Shown here: positions 10,700 through 23,060 of the stretch, in pieces
Layout of the letters: every line of letters starts with the position of its first letter
Position numbering within the stretch: position 1 is the first letter of the stretch
NCBI GenBank assembly: GCA_036971615.1
Contig: JAYKKR010000047.1
Location: 1 to 64,000 of the forward strand
DNA from: Amyloporia xantha
Taxonomy: Eukaryota > Basidiomycota > Agaricomycetes > Polyporales > Adustoporiaceae
Reading direction: 5' to 3'
Length of the DNA: 64,000 nucleotides
The notes under the pieces: generated by a model
The model's input: only the letters and a program-made list of their open reading frames with translations
Database searches by the model: none
Told to the model about the DNA's origin: nothing
Position numbers and translations under genes: made by a program

Positions 10700-13197
10700 T
10701 GCTATTGCGGCACGTCGATCAGCCAAGGAAAGCACCGGGGAGCCTTTGCTAATATAATCCTGCCAGATCTGTGGTATCTGAGAAAGAAGTCAGGTTCATG
10801 TGGGTCCTCACGCAGCACAATGACATGCAACACAAACCGCTATGGGCCCCACCACAGTGGCTAACACAAGCCATTGATCTGCGGTCAATGACCCGCCAGC
10901 AGGCTCGCCGATCAAGCTCGGCAAGTGGCCCAATTTGGCAGACAACATGAGCTGATTACTGTAATTACCATTACTGTGACTCGTGTACCTAGATTTCGCC
11001 ACTCACATCTGCGAGAACGGCATGGAACCTCCGCAGCTCCTTTGTTTTCCGAAGAATCTTGCATTTAACCCATATATGATAAAAATGGGTCTTGACAACC
11101 CCTGTCAAGCCGCAAGTTAGAGGAACTTCCCAACGAGCATTGACATGCGTACCTAGAAACAAGTTGTGCATTGGATCCACCACGATCTGGCGGCACATAT
11201 CAAAGTACGGGAGGCGGGCTAATTCCGACCATCGAGTTGCATAGCCTTTGACGTAGTCCTCTTGAGCCTTCGTGGTCGTCAACTTACGATATGCAGCCAT
11301 ATGTTCACGGTGCTCCTTGTTCCGTCGAGGCCTGAAGCCTGTACAGATGTCACCCCATGTACCGACATGCCAAATTGAATACTGGACCCACCATTTTTTG
11401 AGAACGCGGCCGGTGTAGCCTTGTCAGCTTGCTTGATCCAATCACGGGTGCAAAAGAATGTGTGCTGGTGGGACCCAAATCCTCCGACCTTGTGAGCGGC
11501 CGGTTTGTCACACATGACTCCCACTAGGACGATCCGCACACGGCGCCCCTGCGGATATTCGGGGGTGGGGATCATGAAACCGTCACGCCATCCACGCAGG
11601 AGTTCATTGACCAGAACATGCAGATATGACTGGAATTGATCTGGGTTAGGCTCCTTTGGCCCGGGAATGATCCCCGTGAGCAAAAGGTTGGCTGTCCGAT
11701 AACGTAGATGTGCTGGCAGGTTGATGATGCTAAATGACATAGGGGCGGAGGTATGTGACGGCGTATGAGGCTGCACAAATAAGAGAACCTAGGAGGTGGC
11801 ATGTCAACTCGGGCACTTGGTAAGACTGTTGAAACCTACACACCAGTCGATTCCGAGAGCCAACCCAATCCGGAGCTCACCGTCGGGACCTTCACGAAGA
11901 TCATGGCGAAAGAATGGCTTACCATCGGGACCGACAATGTCCTGACTGATTCTGCCATCCATTATGTCGCTGTATCGGCCGGGTGTCCTCACCTCTCTAC
12001 GCCAATCATCACAAGCCTTCTCAATCCCCGGCAGGATTAGAATCTCAGCCAACTGTTCCTCAAGCGATTTGTGAGGAAATCGGAGACGTGGCTTGGGGGG
12101 ACGTTGTGCGGATGGTCGATGCTGCTGCTCGCGAGGGGGAGAACGCACAAATAGTGATGTACCACAGCGGACACAGGTTGCATTGTCGGGTATGGTGGCC
12201 GGGTAGACTTCATGACAGTCTGGACAAACCGGTAATGTTTGAAATTGTGGTTCAACGTCAAGAGCGGTGATTACATCAGCAAGAGACGTGCACATCGGAG
12301 GATCCAATGAGACTCCTGCCACCTGCAGGATTAAGGCCATCACAACCAGGACCACGTTGCAAGCTCGGAACGGCAGGTGGAACTGAGTATGTAGCCATGT
12401 GACCAGAAGGTACACGAGGTACACAGCGCGATGTGGGTGAACGCTCGCTGTGGTGGCAACACGGCGGCTGGATGGCAGATACTGAAACGGGTCACCATTG
12501 TCCTCACCATGTTGCAGACTGTCACGCCGTCCGTGAGAGCGCAACGATTCGACGTCCGCGCGATTGGGTGTGTCAACCCCATGCTCCTCGCTGGCTTCAA
12601 CAATACCACCAGTGCTGTCTTCGGCGTCGTCGCCTTCTTCGTCATCCTCCCAATCCGAGTTGTCCCCAGCCAAGGGAATGTCAGTCATGTCAGCCTCGCT
12701 CTGATGATTCAACGCCTCTTCCACCATCGCACCCCGGGCCTCAGCTGCAGCTGATCTTGCATGTACAGCTGCGCGCACAGCTGGATCGTGTGTGTAGGCC
12801 CCAAGCAGACCATCGGGCACTCCGGGATCAGGCTGCGCAAGCTCTGTACGGCATTCGGTATCAGCCTGCGAGCGCTCTGTGTGGTGTTCGCTGTAGCCCT
12901 GAGCCGCCATGGAGCCTGTCCGTGCAGACCCTTCAACCACATTAGGGCTGTACTGGTTGTCGACCCTGCGCTCAGATAGGCTCGACGCAGCTCGTGAAAC
13001 AGATCCCCTGGGCGCATGAGCAGGTGGTACACTTGCTAGCCTGCGTAATTTTGCTGCATGTCGTTCTGCGGTCGTTTTTTTCACTCTCGCCCCCTGGCAT
13101 TCTGGACAAAAACATGCTACTTCACGAGGAGCCTGGGGCAGTTCATCATTAGCCCAATAGTCCTAGGTATGTTCGGTTGAAAATGGGCACTAACCAT
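10700..13197 (-). mobile_element. Tnp2-type (CACTA/EnSpm) transposase
   Basis: ATG at 13197 followed by an intron leads to YWANDELPQ and a CFCPEC zinc half-site with VKKTTAERH, the usual N-terminus of fungal Tnp2 transposases. An acidic low-complexity linker follows, then CPDCHEVYP with CVRCGTSLF, FPHKSLEEQLAEIL, and the first catalytic Asp in LALGIDW near 11.84 kb. After an intron come INLPAHLRYR, GIIPGPKEP, RRVRIVLVGVMCDKPAAHK, the VVDPMHNLFLG motif (11.17 kb) and LPSLIGEPAGGSLTADQWL (10.9 kb). The 3' part after PQIWQDYISKGSP is short, so the DUF4218-like tail seems lost. The reading frame is otherwise good. It lies between two halves of a carboxypeptidase and may have split it. CACTA termini were looked for but not found with confidence. 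Confidence 0.8.
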
Positions 13198-13752
13198 GGG
13201 TGTCACATGTGGTCGCTCAAGGTAAGCAATCCCCTGCGCCGTCTCTCACTTGTGGCGTGGTTTAGGGGCTAGCAGAGACGTCGACAGCAATGTGCGAATA
13301 ACAGTGCTGGCGAGTGGGCGTTGAGGTGCCGTGGTTCCAGCAAGGATACAGGAGGGTGAACAAAGACAGGATAGGGAGTGGCTGAAATCGCACAGAACCA
13401 GGCACGGGTGTTGGGGACACAGGACTGGGAGTCATACAGGCCAGTACTTCATTTTCGGGCGGGACCGGGGCCCCGATCGAGACATGTTTCTTCGCTACAA
13501 CGAACGTCGCATTCAGGCTACACTACATCGCTCTGAAAACTCTGCTGCTAGTTGAGCCACGCGCACGCATTCCTCTGCAGTTGCTTGATCAGCCCGCGCC
13601 GCAACCACACCTAGGCCAGCCCCGGAAGGTTTACTTGGACTGTTTGGCCTGACGCCAGCTGCATCAGGTCGAGCTAATGGCTATACATGCACAATAAGAC
13701 TCCCTGAGGCTGACGAATATGTGCAACACTTACCGGGAGTGCAAACACCCAA
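13198..13752. other. Upstream of transposase, nothing firm
   Basis: No coding family is visible. The stretch probably holds the 5' end of the Tnp2 element. CACTACATCG occurs near 13522, but no partner TAGTG terminus with a target duplication could be matched. Confidence 0.35.
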
Positions 13753-14467
13753 TCAGCGAGGGTATACAGACACCCGAGCTAGGTCCCAACTGTTAGATAC
13801 AGTCCAACATGATTGAGATAGATGTACCTGTAGTGATGTCCGAGCAATATCAATAAGTTCATCTGTCCAAGACGACAGCCATCTCTTGGAGCAGGAAAAT
13901 GCGAGCGGGCCCGCCACAGGCCACCCAATCTTGCTGACCCACTCCGGAGCTGTTGGGACATCCCAATCAAGTCCTGTGAAGATCTCGAGGGCCACCTCAA
14001 CTGTGGTCCTGTAAGGGTTCGCGGTTGTCAACGCCGAGCTGGATGCTGTGAGGAACAGCGTGTATGTGTCGGGGTTTGCGAAGATCCCTTCGGCCCCACC
14101 CTGAGTACAGTTAGTGCCCGCGCTGAGTGTCCAATATCACTATGCATACCTCAAGCTTTAGTACATCCAGGGTACAAGACACCTCGCTAACGCCGAGTGG
14201 CCCGATGGTAGACAAACATTGAGAGTAGCTGCTATCGCCTATTGTCTCGAGGAGTATGTGGATTTTCATATCGAGAGGATCTGCCGCTCTGACAGGTGGT
14301 GCACGTCGTTTCGCCAGATCGCGTGGACGGAGGGGAACCGTGTTGCGCATGGAGGCGCGGAACTTCGACACAGTATCTTTAGGCATGAAGGCAGGGCGAC
14401 TGAGACGACTAAGTGGAATATCGGGTATTACAGCACCGCTTTTATAGTACAGCACTGGAACGAGCAT
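13753..14467 (-). pseudogene. Unrecognised gene fragment
   Basis: Two minus-strand segments read as one protein across a short intron near 14.1 kb: DMKIHILLETIGDSSYSQCL, GPLGVSEVSCTLDVLKLE, then GGAEGIFANPDTYTLFLTAS, VEVALEIFTGLDWDVPTAPEW and WLSSWTDELIDIARTSL. The text looks genuinely coding (consistent frame, ordinary composition, good splice sites) but matches no family I can name. No membrane segment or catalytic motif is evident. Both ends fade into unrelated sequence, as with the other pieces here. Confidence 0.4.
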
Positions 14468-14761
14468 AGACTTTTCCAGCTGGCGGACATCCAGAAATAC
14501 ATGGCGTGTCGAGGAAGGGCGAGCGACGCTCGCGATAGTCGAAGAGAGACGTCGACGCCAGATAGCTCATATCGTTCAGAACGCGTCTATGTGACATCGC
14601 GTGACAGACGCGACTTCGGCGGCTACGGAGGCTGCGGCTAGTAGTTCATAGTGAGATATCCGATTTATCTCGAAATGTGGCGATATTGCGCAGAGCGCAT
14701 AGGCAATCCATACTACAGGTGCGACTAATGGATCTACAAGGGCGATTCTGTCTAACCTCGT

Positions 14762-15120
14762 CTATCCTTGGCAGTGAAAGTTAGCCGAAAACGCAGTGAT
14801 TCGGTCGCGAGTTGCGCATCCACTCGCCTGTGTCGGCAAAGTTGGAATACACATCGTCATTCGTCTCCTGCGGCAGTGCCATTGGGGTTCGGCCCCAATC
14901 TGAGCCGTGAGCGTCGAGTTATTCAGATATGACGTGGGATCTGTGGGATCAGCGGGGTACGTGTCAGCGACCTCCGAGTGCACGTAGCAGACGTCGTAGT
15001 TGCCTGCCAATGGGCTGAGAATGTAATTGTTGCGATAGATGAGCAAGTAGTATTGTCAGAGCCACAGTTGTAGCAAGCTGTGATCTGCGAGTTCCGTCCC
15101 CTCTACCTTGTTTCATTCAT
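14762..15120 (-). pseudogene. Serine carboxypeptidase (S10), middle fragment
   Basis: The minus strand reads YRNNYILSPLAGNYDVCYVH, YLNNSTLTAQIGAEPQW and, after a one-base frame change, ETNDDVYSNFADTGEWMRNS. In S1-type carboxypeptidases this segment lies immediately before the ETVI(N/D)AGVRTV(I/V)YDGD segment that is found at 10.5 kb. The two pieces are therefore likely parts of one gene separated by the Tnp2 element and an unknown fragment. Cys-rich text at 15.1-15.4 kb on the same strand may be a further exon but is too degraded to call. Confidence 0.65.
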
Positions 15121-16330
15121 ATAAATCTACGGCAAGTAGACGACTTCGCATCTGTTCCAAACTGCTGACAGTATGGTAAAGGTTACGCCGTTGCATGGAT
15201 AGCTGTGCCTAATGCTATTATCGGAAAGGCTGACGGTAGGTGGGGGAATGGGAGCCGAATAGCCGCAGCACAAGACTGTCCGCATGCGCGAGTGCTGTCT
15301 CCTATGCTGACATTGCAATAAGAAACACGAGTCAGAAATGGAAGGTCGGTTTCACAATCTAGGTCTGCAATAGGACTCACCTCTTATGACCGAGTCTCAG
15401 TAGCGCTTCAGCATATTGGAAGCAACACCCATTCTGCACGCCGTCTCCCTCGTTCGCTGCTTACTGTTCTTGCTTCCCAGCTACCATTCATGCGGCTGTC
15501 TTTAAAGTCTGTATCACTGCCTTTACATCAATAATAATGAGCTGACTGTCACCGTGCATTGAGTAAGAAGACAACAAAACCAGGCTTACCGTGAATGATG
15601 CAAGATCAAGAGGTAGAGGTATCGTGAACTTTAACTTCGACCGAGTTTCCGATATTCAACGTAGCGAATACAAATACTGATGATGACCTGAATTGTGACA
15701 TAGGATGTCCGGTTCTTCATATGAGCGGGACCCACAGATTGGAGTATTGGGCGGTAGCAACCATATTGTTGTTCCTTCCGCTCAATATGTTTCGACGAGC
15801 TTCCTCATTGTTCACGGCCTCCCATGTGCATGAGCTGGTACAGAGAGTTTCCCGTATTCGTCGATCAATGGCTCTGGATCAGCGAGCACCAAAACAAAAC
15901 TCAAAGCAGGGTCATGGTTGGAGGAAAGACAATCGGGACACATGGAACTGAGCAGAAGGTATTTTGGATGGGAAGCTCGTGCACGTACAGTGTAAACTGT
16001 CATAGGGTGTAGGATTGACGAAGTACAGATTGGGTGGGAAGACATGAGTCAAGGATTGAACGTTATGAACCATGGCATACATGCATGTGATACCAATCTA
16101 CACGACACCCAGTGGGCATTGCAATGAGTATGTAGTGTACACAGCGATGCGTTATGAGTAGGAGTGAAAATGACATGTGAATGATAGTGATGGACCACAG
16201 TGAGACATGTCAGACGAAGAAATCAGATGACAACAAACACAGAACTTTATCGTACAGCCAACAAAGATACTTATTCAGACAAGCCATTCTCTGCGCGAAG
16301 ACACCAGTGTGACACCACACCATGTTCCAT
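15121..16330. other. Intergenic, no gene supported
   Basis: No recognisable coding family. The last 400 bp before the hypothetical gene's stop are AT-rich and may be its 3' untranslated region. Confidence 0.35.
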
Positions 16331-18395
16331 TCAGCTACCCGGGCGAAGGTCACTACGCGATGTCCGGGATGTGGCCATCGACATGAGGTCCATGTTGTGC
16401 AAGGATTGTCTATATGATCTGTCTTTCTTTGCTGGTTCAGGGCTTTCCGGCTCGACAGGGTCAGAACTGCGCTCCTCCAGAGAGCTGTCCGACACTGCGC
16501 TAGGGGACCGGCAAGGAGATGAGGCACGCATTCTCTTGTACGCATTGATCACTGCAACATCGTCAGATGAAGCATTGTCGTCGTCACAAGTTCTCTTCAT
16601 AGCAGTTATAACGCGCTCAAGATACTCTGCATCTGGAAGTAAGGGTGCGAATGATGTATCGTGATTTCTGTGCTTAATGTGGTCATCCATAGCCTTCTGG
16701 TTTGCTCCCGTCCAGATGAAGTCGATGATGAAGGGGAACGGGTCGTGGACCACTGGAACCAACGTCTGAGGCCGCAACGGAGGCCGCTCTGCCAAGCCAG
16801 CAACCCATAAGTCAAGCTGACTAAGTCTAGCCTGCACACCAATAATACGAGTGCATTCCTGCATGACCTCTTTCCATTTGGCAAGCACCCTGTCATGCTG
16901 GTCTTGCAGGACAGAATCCACATCGTATTTGCGACACAGGAACTGCACAGCGACCCAGTGTTAGTGAATATTCCTGTTGTGACAGGTTCCGTGGACGTAC
17001 CACACCGAACCCATCTCTGACCCAGTCTGCCACTGTCCACTTAAGCTGTAGACCCTCCTTCAGCTTGGCCCTCTCTTCCACCGTCCCTCTGAACAGCAGC
17101 CATTGGGCACGAATTTGCCCAATGTAAGCCTTCTCGTACTTCTTCCACCCAGTTGAAAGGAGATCATTTGCATCTCCGCCCCCAGGTATGAACCCATTGC
17201 ATTCAGGCTTGGTGTTCCCATCGTTGATGTAATCACTTTCCTCGATGTTGAGAATAACATATGCCACTGGCATGGGTCCCTTTGAAGGCATGGAATTGTA
17301 AATCTGTAACTGTTGTCAATATTGTACCCAATGGCAACTAACTCTGCCCTTACCTTATGCAGAACATCATTGAGGCTCTGCGTGTAAGATGTCTGTACTA
17401 AAATTAAGTCACTATTGTTATGAACCGCAACTGCTGGCTCCGTATCCTGATGAAAGCTGAAACAAACGCTAATCATACAATCCGCTTTCTGCACGTCGAA
17501 CTTGTTGATGACAAGCCTCTCGCCATCAACCTTGAGGTGTTGATGGTTTGAGCAGATGGTCGGCTCTAGCACGGCGGAGATGGATTTTGCCATCGACATG
17601 GTGGCCATTTGATGGAGGCCCGACGGGCTGATTATCTTCAACTTGTTCATGTCCTTGTCGTAGCGAAACCTATAGACCAGGATTAGAGAAGATTATTAGA
17701 GAAGGCGACAACTGAATCACTGACCAGAAATATCGAAGAAGCTGCTCGTGGTCAACAAGGTAGTCCCGTAGAAGGAACCACTGTTCTAGAGTAATGTGTC
17801 GTTCCTATACCTACCGTCAGCACAGTCTTTGAGGGATCAAACCAGCCAGACTCACGAATTGTTTGTCGTATATACAAGGGAACTGCGGATCCTCCAACAG
17901 ATCGCCAAACACCTCGTCCGCGAGGTGCCAGTCTTGAATGGCGGAGACTAGGTCCTCGCTTTCGTCCCAGTCGCTCGCCTTTGAGCGGTCGGTTGGATCC
18001 AGCAACGGCGACGAGTTCGTGTGTCCGATGGAGGCCGTAGAGAACGTGAGCCCGCCAACGGATGTTGTAGGCGAACCGCAAATGGAACCGTCTGGGATCG
18101 ATTGTGTAAGAGTTGGCTGGCAGGTAAGGTAGTGTTGACACTCACGATCTGTATCTCCACCGTACGATCCCTGCGACGACTGGACGCGGAACGGCTGCCC
18201 AACCTTCTCGGTAACAAAGAGGTCGATGTCGCTGGTATCGGAGGGATTGCGGGCGCTAAAGACCTGGCCTGGATGCGCGTGCGGGTTGTCCCCGTCAGAG
18301 GAGACACTGCCAGCAGACGTGGGATAAGGAGGAGGCATGGGGGAGTGAATTGCGAGGTTGGACTGGGAGCCAGCGGAAGCTCTGACAGAAGGCAT
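16331..18395 (-). CDS. Hypothetical protein, 6 exons, about 598 aa, intact
   Basis: ATG at 18395 (MPSVRASAGSQSNL) opens a gene whose frames join exactly: exons 18395-18146, 18091-17856, 17804-17725, 17669-17354, 17303-17001 and 16942-16331, introns 50-58 bp with GT-AG ends. The first 54-bp intron is a multiple of three and could be retained. The N-terminus is Ser/Pro rich and probably disordered. The core has ERHITLEQWFLLRDYL, WFRYDKDMNKLKIISPSG, ADCMISVCFSFH and KWTVADWVRDGF. The C-terminus is acidic and Ser rich with a basic AYKRMR patch. No signal peptide or membrane segment is obvious. I do not recognise the family; a nuclear regulatory or transposon-linked protein would both fit. Unlike its decayed neighbours it has no frameshift or stop. 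Confidence 0.7.
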
Positions 18396-18537
18396 GTGTT
18401 ATGTAACAATGAGTCCCACGCTCCTTTGTCGGGGGTGGGAGGTATATGCTGGTGGCACGGGAGGTGGTCAGCAGGAGCGATGGATTTAGCACTCGGACAA
18501 GAGGCCGTCCGGCTATCCGAGTCGCTATTCTTGCACA

Positions 18538-19390
18538 GGTGAGCAAGGACCCCCGAATATGAGGGAGGATGCCTCATGGCCTGTACGGACAAATTTGTCC
18601 GTTTCGGAGGCCTGAGGCGTGATTTTTTCCGGACAAATCAGGGGGTCCGGGTATATAGGTATGAGGAACTTGCCGGACATATTAAACCAGACTATCGGGA
18701 GGTCTGATCCCTGTACGGACAGATGGCGGAGCGACCTATGGCAGATATAACTAATGTAGCAGATGCATGTCCAATTTTTGCTAACATGACAGAGGTTCCC
18801 GGACGGCCTTGCACTCAGCCACAGTTGGCCTTGCCAAATTTGAGAAGGCTGCTCAATTCTGACGCTTGCAAAGCACTCACTGGCGTCACACTCCTAGCCA
18901 CTCGCTTGTTTACTGTATTCTGTTCAGACGCGGCTGAATCCGAGCACGCCACTTCAGCATCCGCCGAGTGTAAGCGACCAAAATAGGCAGATCCTCAGGA
19001 GCGCGCCGCAAACCCAGGTCCAAAAGAAACCCTCCTTGTTGATTGAGCAGTGCTGAAGACAGTTGAAGACAGGACTTATTCCTTGGACCGTTATTCACCA
19101 GCACCTGAATTCGGCGATTTCTCGACGCCTGGTCCCGCGGTCCGGAAAAATTGGCAGTCGGTGGAGCCCTGATCCCAACCCTGCTAAACAGCACGGACAA
19201 ATCGACGCCTGGCGTAGGCATGAGCCCAAACCTACCCAAATCCCGGACGATTTCAGCAAAAACAGCCGAAAGCCTGATTTTTTCCGGACATTTTTGCGAA
19301 AAATTTGGTAAGCGCCTGTGGACATTTTGGCCATATTTTGGGCCGTCGGGATCAGGCATTCCCTCCTATATTCGGGGGTCCTGGTGAGCA
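18538..19390. mobile_element. Non-autonomous TIR element (hAT-like MITE) with 8-bp TSD
   Basis: The element spans 18546-19382 (837 bp). Its left end AGGACCCCCGAATATGAGGG and right end CCTATATTCGGGGGTCCT are imperfect terminal inverted repeats of about 29 bp. The flanks carry an exact direct repeat, GGTGAGCA (18538-18545 and 19383-19390), the 8-bp target duplication expected of hAT-type transposition. The inside holds many subterminal copies of TCCGGACA/TGTCCG-like words (for example 18619-18630 and 19283-19292) and no transposase. It sits upstream of the hypothetical gene at 16.3-18.4 kb. Confidence 0.85.
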
Positions 19391-20410
19391 GCGCACCTCT
19401 CTGACGCCCGTTCTTCGATGACCCTGGCTCATCGATAACGACACCCCCTCGGACTTGCCTCGGTAAGATAGGCCTCAAGCAAACGGGACACATTCACGTG
19501 ACCTAAGCTGTCACGCTCAGCGGGAGCAAACAGTCTAGTGTCGCGTATACGACGTAAGAAACATGGATGTATATTACATAATGTTTTGAACAGCCAATTA
19601 GTTTCATACGCAACACTAACACAGTCCAAAGGAGTATTCTCCTTCATACGGCCACTTAGAAAATTTGGGTTCGGACAAGTTCTTTGGAATTGTACTCTCA
19701 ATTGATGCTCGGAACAAATTTTTTTATTTCCGTTTGTGTGAGGAGTAAACTCCTGAGCAAGATGCCAAAATACGGTCCAACGGCGGACAAGCGCCGTTCT
19801 CAATCTACGCCAGACAGTGGGGGCACGTGATTGTCACGCTCAGTCACACAATGCCCGTTTGCTTGACACAGCGGGCAACGCGCGATATTCCGGAACGCAA
19901 AATGAGGTGAAAGCACTTAATTAAATTAAATGTTCCTTTGTATCTCTGCAAGTGAATATGCATGTAAAGTACACGTAAAATAAAGAATTTTCTGCGGAAT
20001 ATGGCAGGTGTATTCAGAATGTTCCTCGCTTATGATCAAGTGTTAGGAAAGTGCGCAGAGAATGCAGTCGAAGAGAGAAGTTAATTCAGAATACTGCCCG
20101 GATTATCTGTTTCCGACTCAAAATTGCAGTATCTAACCACTTCTGTCCATAATGCTTACATTTGACGGTGCAGACTATCGGCCATTGCCCGCTGTGTGAG
20201 GCCTATCTTAGCTCCCATCTGAATGGTAGCTCGAGCTACCGATCGTCCTAGGCCGACCGTCGACTTCTCTGTAGGTCCATACGCCATGATTGCACCCTTT
20301 TCTCGAAGTTATATAGCTTGCCATAACCACCGTCATGTCTTCAGCAATTCCCAACGTCCTAGTCAAGCCAATCCACCCACATCCTCCTCGACACATCCAA
20401 TTCACTAACA
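19391..20410. other. Intergenic, nothing recognised
   Basis: A minus-strand ORF at 19429-19803 has no recognisable motif. The part from about 19.9 to 20.15 kb is AT-rich. The final 200 bp must contain the promoter of the downstream two-membrane-span gene. Confidence 0.35.
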
Positions 20411-21102
20411 ATGTCCACATCCTCCTCTACTTTCGTGATCCCCTCCATCTTCACCTGGAGCGAAGCTCGCCCTGAGCACAACATTGACGCCCAAGTCATC
20501 GTCGGAACACACGAGGAATACATTAAAATTACACTGCCCGCTCCTCCGAGCGCCGTCACGTACATTTCCCGCAATCCGCTCTCCCCTGAGGAAGAGGGCA
20601 CAGACCCCATCGACGACTTCTTCGGCGTTGTACGCCCTTCACGGTCATCGCGCTCTGCACACGGCATGCAAGACAGCCGCCACGATGCAGCGACGCTCCC
20701 TGTACACCACGATGACATCCCACCGCCGTCCTCGTACGTGGCAGATCCGCCTGCCTACTCTCGGTTCGAAGAACAGCCTATGCTTGCCATGTACCTGTTC
20801 TACTTTGTCCTTGGTGAGCATATTTCTCTGTACTGCCGTGCATCAGAACTGGTTGCTGATTTCCCCGCTCTTTGTCAGTATTCCCATTATTCTGGATCGC
20901 AGGCGCTCTCATCCTCATCTCACCTCTCCGCGCACCAGAGGATTGGGAGACGTCCAAGACCGAGACTAAGCGTCAGGAGTTGATCGGGAGCATGAGGCGC
21001 ACCGAGGTCAAATGGGCAAAGCGCTGTCTCCTTGCCCTCGCGGTGTGGGCCGTCGTGAGCGTGGTGGTCATATTGGCAGTCGCATTCACAGACAGACGGT
21101 GA
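20411..21102 (+). CDS. Membrane protein with two C-terminal TM spans, 208 aa
   Basis: ATG at 20411 (MSTSSSTFVIPSIF) begins exon 1, ending at 20813. A 65-bp intron (20814-20878, GTGAGC...TTTGTCAG, phase 1) joins it to exon 2, which ends with a stop at 21102. The first 130 residues are polar, with a DDIPPPSSYVADPPAYS proline stretch. A hydrophobic segment then spans the splice site (MYLFYFVL plus VFPLFWIAGALILISPL), a basic loop follows (TEVKWAKRC) and a last span (LLALAVWAVVSVVVILAVAF) ends in TDRR. Proteins with a PLFWIxGA segment near the C-terminus and a Pro-rich N-terminus are common in Agaricomycetes but uncharacterised as far as I know. The gene is intact. It probably sits in an internal membrane or the plasma membrane with a large cytosolic N-terminus. 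Confidence 0.75.
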
Positions 21103-21279
21103 AGGATCGTCCCAGTCGTCCGGTCTCGTCGTGTTCGGACCTTGGCATGACAGGCGTGGCGAATGCAGCGGGGTGGGAATGAGGATTGCGGAGGCATTAG
21201 GGAGCGAGCAGAGTCGACACGACGGGGCCGAGCAGGGAGCTGGTTCTGCACGGGTACATAGTAAGCCTTACACAAGTTT

Positions 21280-23060
21280 CTAGGTGCGAGACAAGCGATA
21301 TCTGCACTCGCCTTGGATGCACGAGGGAGGCAGGATTGGGTGGAGAACGTACCTAGGAGTCTGGACCTCCTATTCTCTTCCTTGTGCTCAGGTTTGTGGT
21401 ATCCACACACGCCAACAATCTCCCGATTCTTCAGTACCAGTTGGTGCGTCCCAAAAGTCCCGACTTCACGACGGATGGGGTGCAGGACAGGGCGCAAGCA
21501 CTGCTGCTAGGATCGATGGCGCTTGCTTGCTCGCTAGCCATGGTGGTCCAGATTTGTCCCGTGCAGGCGTTGAGCTGCATGATGTGTAGTTGCGCGAGCA
21601 GCAAAGGCAGCGGCAACAGTGGTGAGTTTGGAGACATAGAGGGAGTCGAGATAGCGCACTGGCTGGGGGTCCTCTTGGGCTGGGCCGTTGGTGTGTGTGT
21701 GGCTGGATGGAGGCGGAGAGAGGGACGAGGGAGGCAAGCCCAAAGGGAGGCGATGAGGGTGTGAGCGTAACGGATAACGGAGCAACGGGGAGCACACCTT
21801 CTCCAACCCTTGTCTTCCTCTACCTTCGTCCGCGGCTCGTCGTCTCGATGGTGCAGATAAGGGCTAGCATCAGTGCCGCTGTGCGTGGTGCTTGCTCACC
21901 CGGCTCGCCACTCTGGCTGTTCGCGCCTGCTCGCTGGCGGCAGAGCAGCAGATGCTGCGGCTTCTCGCGGAGCGCGAATGGTGGGACAGAGGCATGTGAG
22001 GGAGGGGTTGGACACGAGCAGAGGTGTATCCTAAGCATTACCATCTGGCGCACCCTCTGCAGTATCAAATGAGACAGACGGACGATGCGAAAGAAAGGAA
22101 GAAATACTAAGCCAGTCATTGAGCCTTCCTCTCACTCTCCTACCAGGGTTATCTTGGGAGGCTTGTGGGCACAGCAGTAAGCGTGGGCGGGGACGACGTT
22201 GGGGGCGGCAGTGAGATCGACGCGGGACCCACATAGTCAGAGACATTACGCCGGACTCACATTCTGTGTGCGAAGGTCAGAGAGACGAGCAGATGCGCGC
22301 CCGTCTCGCCTTTGCAACAGAAGGGCCGGGGACTTACCTAGTAGCCCAGGCTTCACCTGCTAATCACTTCCTCCCCTGGCTCCTCGTTTCCACGCACGCA
22401 ATGTGTCGTCGAGATCTACGGGACCTCTTGTTAGGTCCGATCGGACGTCATGTCATGGCTGTGCAACGAGAGGAGAGCCGTATACTCACCTGCAAGCCTG
22501 GACTTCTGACACGCTCCCTTTCCTTACCGCCTCACTCCTTGCACACGGCCTATGGACCTCCGCAATCTCTAGGACTTCTCGATTGCTCATAAGGGTCGTG
22601 GTCGCGCGAGGGCCTACGGGTTGTGAACAGACGTGAGCGGTGTCGCGTCGGCACTGGCTCACCCATTGTCCGTCCTCGTCCTCGTCTGCGAAATGAGTCG
22701 CGGTCGGATCGAGAAGTAAACGACGGTGGCGAACGCGAAGGGGATGTCTGAGAGCGGGGACGGCGGAGAGTGTAGGCAGGCAGGGAGGGAGGGCCACGGT
22801 ATGCGCGATCGTTCTGCCTGTTCTGCGCTGCGACCTGAGCAGCCTTGTCACACGGTTATCCAGTGTATACGAAGGTCAGTACGAGGAGCGCATGAGCGCC
22901 CGTCTTGGCTTGGTAAACGGAGAAGGCTTAGGATGCGCACTCGCCTGGTAGTCCAGACCTTGTACTCCGTCTCCTCCTCCCGACTAATCATTCCCGCGCA
23001 CGCTATGGTCGTCCGTTCTCGGTAGGATGAGTCGCAAATCATACGGACCATCGAAACCAG
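21280..23060 (-). repeat. Diverged exon-like repeat units on the minus strand
   Basis: Four related segments can be seen, each ending in a possible splice donor: about 21.47-21.35 kb (KNREIVGVCGYHKPEHKEEN... then GTACGT), 22.41-22.33 kb (then GTAAGTCC), 22.58-22.49 kb (SNREVLEIAEVHRPC... then GTGAGT) and 23.03-22.94 kb (SYRERTTIACAGMISREEE... then GCGAGT). The first, third and fourth share a basic-acidic start and a donor after a Leu/Gln/Arg-rich end; one has an in-frame stop. This suggests a decayed gene with a repeated exon, or a tandem duplication of one exon. No family was recognised. The surrounding sequence (21103-24382) has no other supported gene. Confidence 0.4.

Noticed and set aside
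10700..13600. CACTA termini of the Tnp2 element
   Set aside because: CACTACATCG near 13522 has no matching inverted end or 3-bp duplication on the other side.
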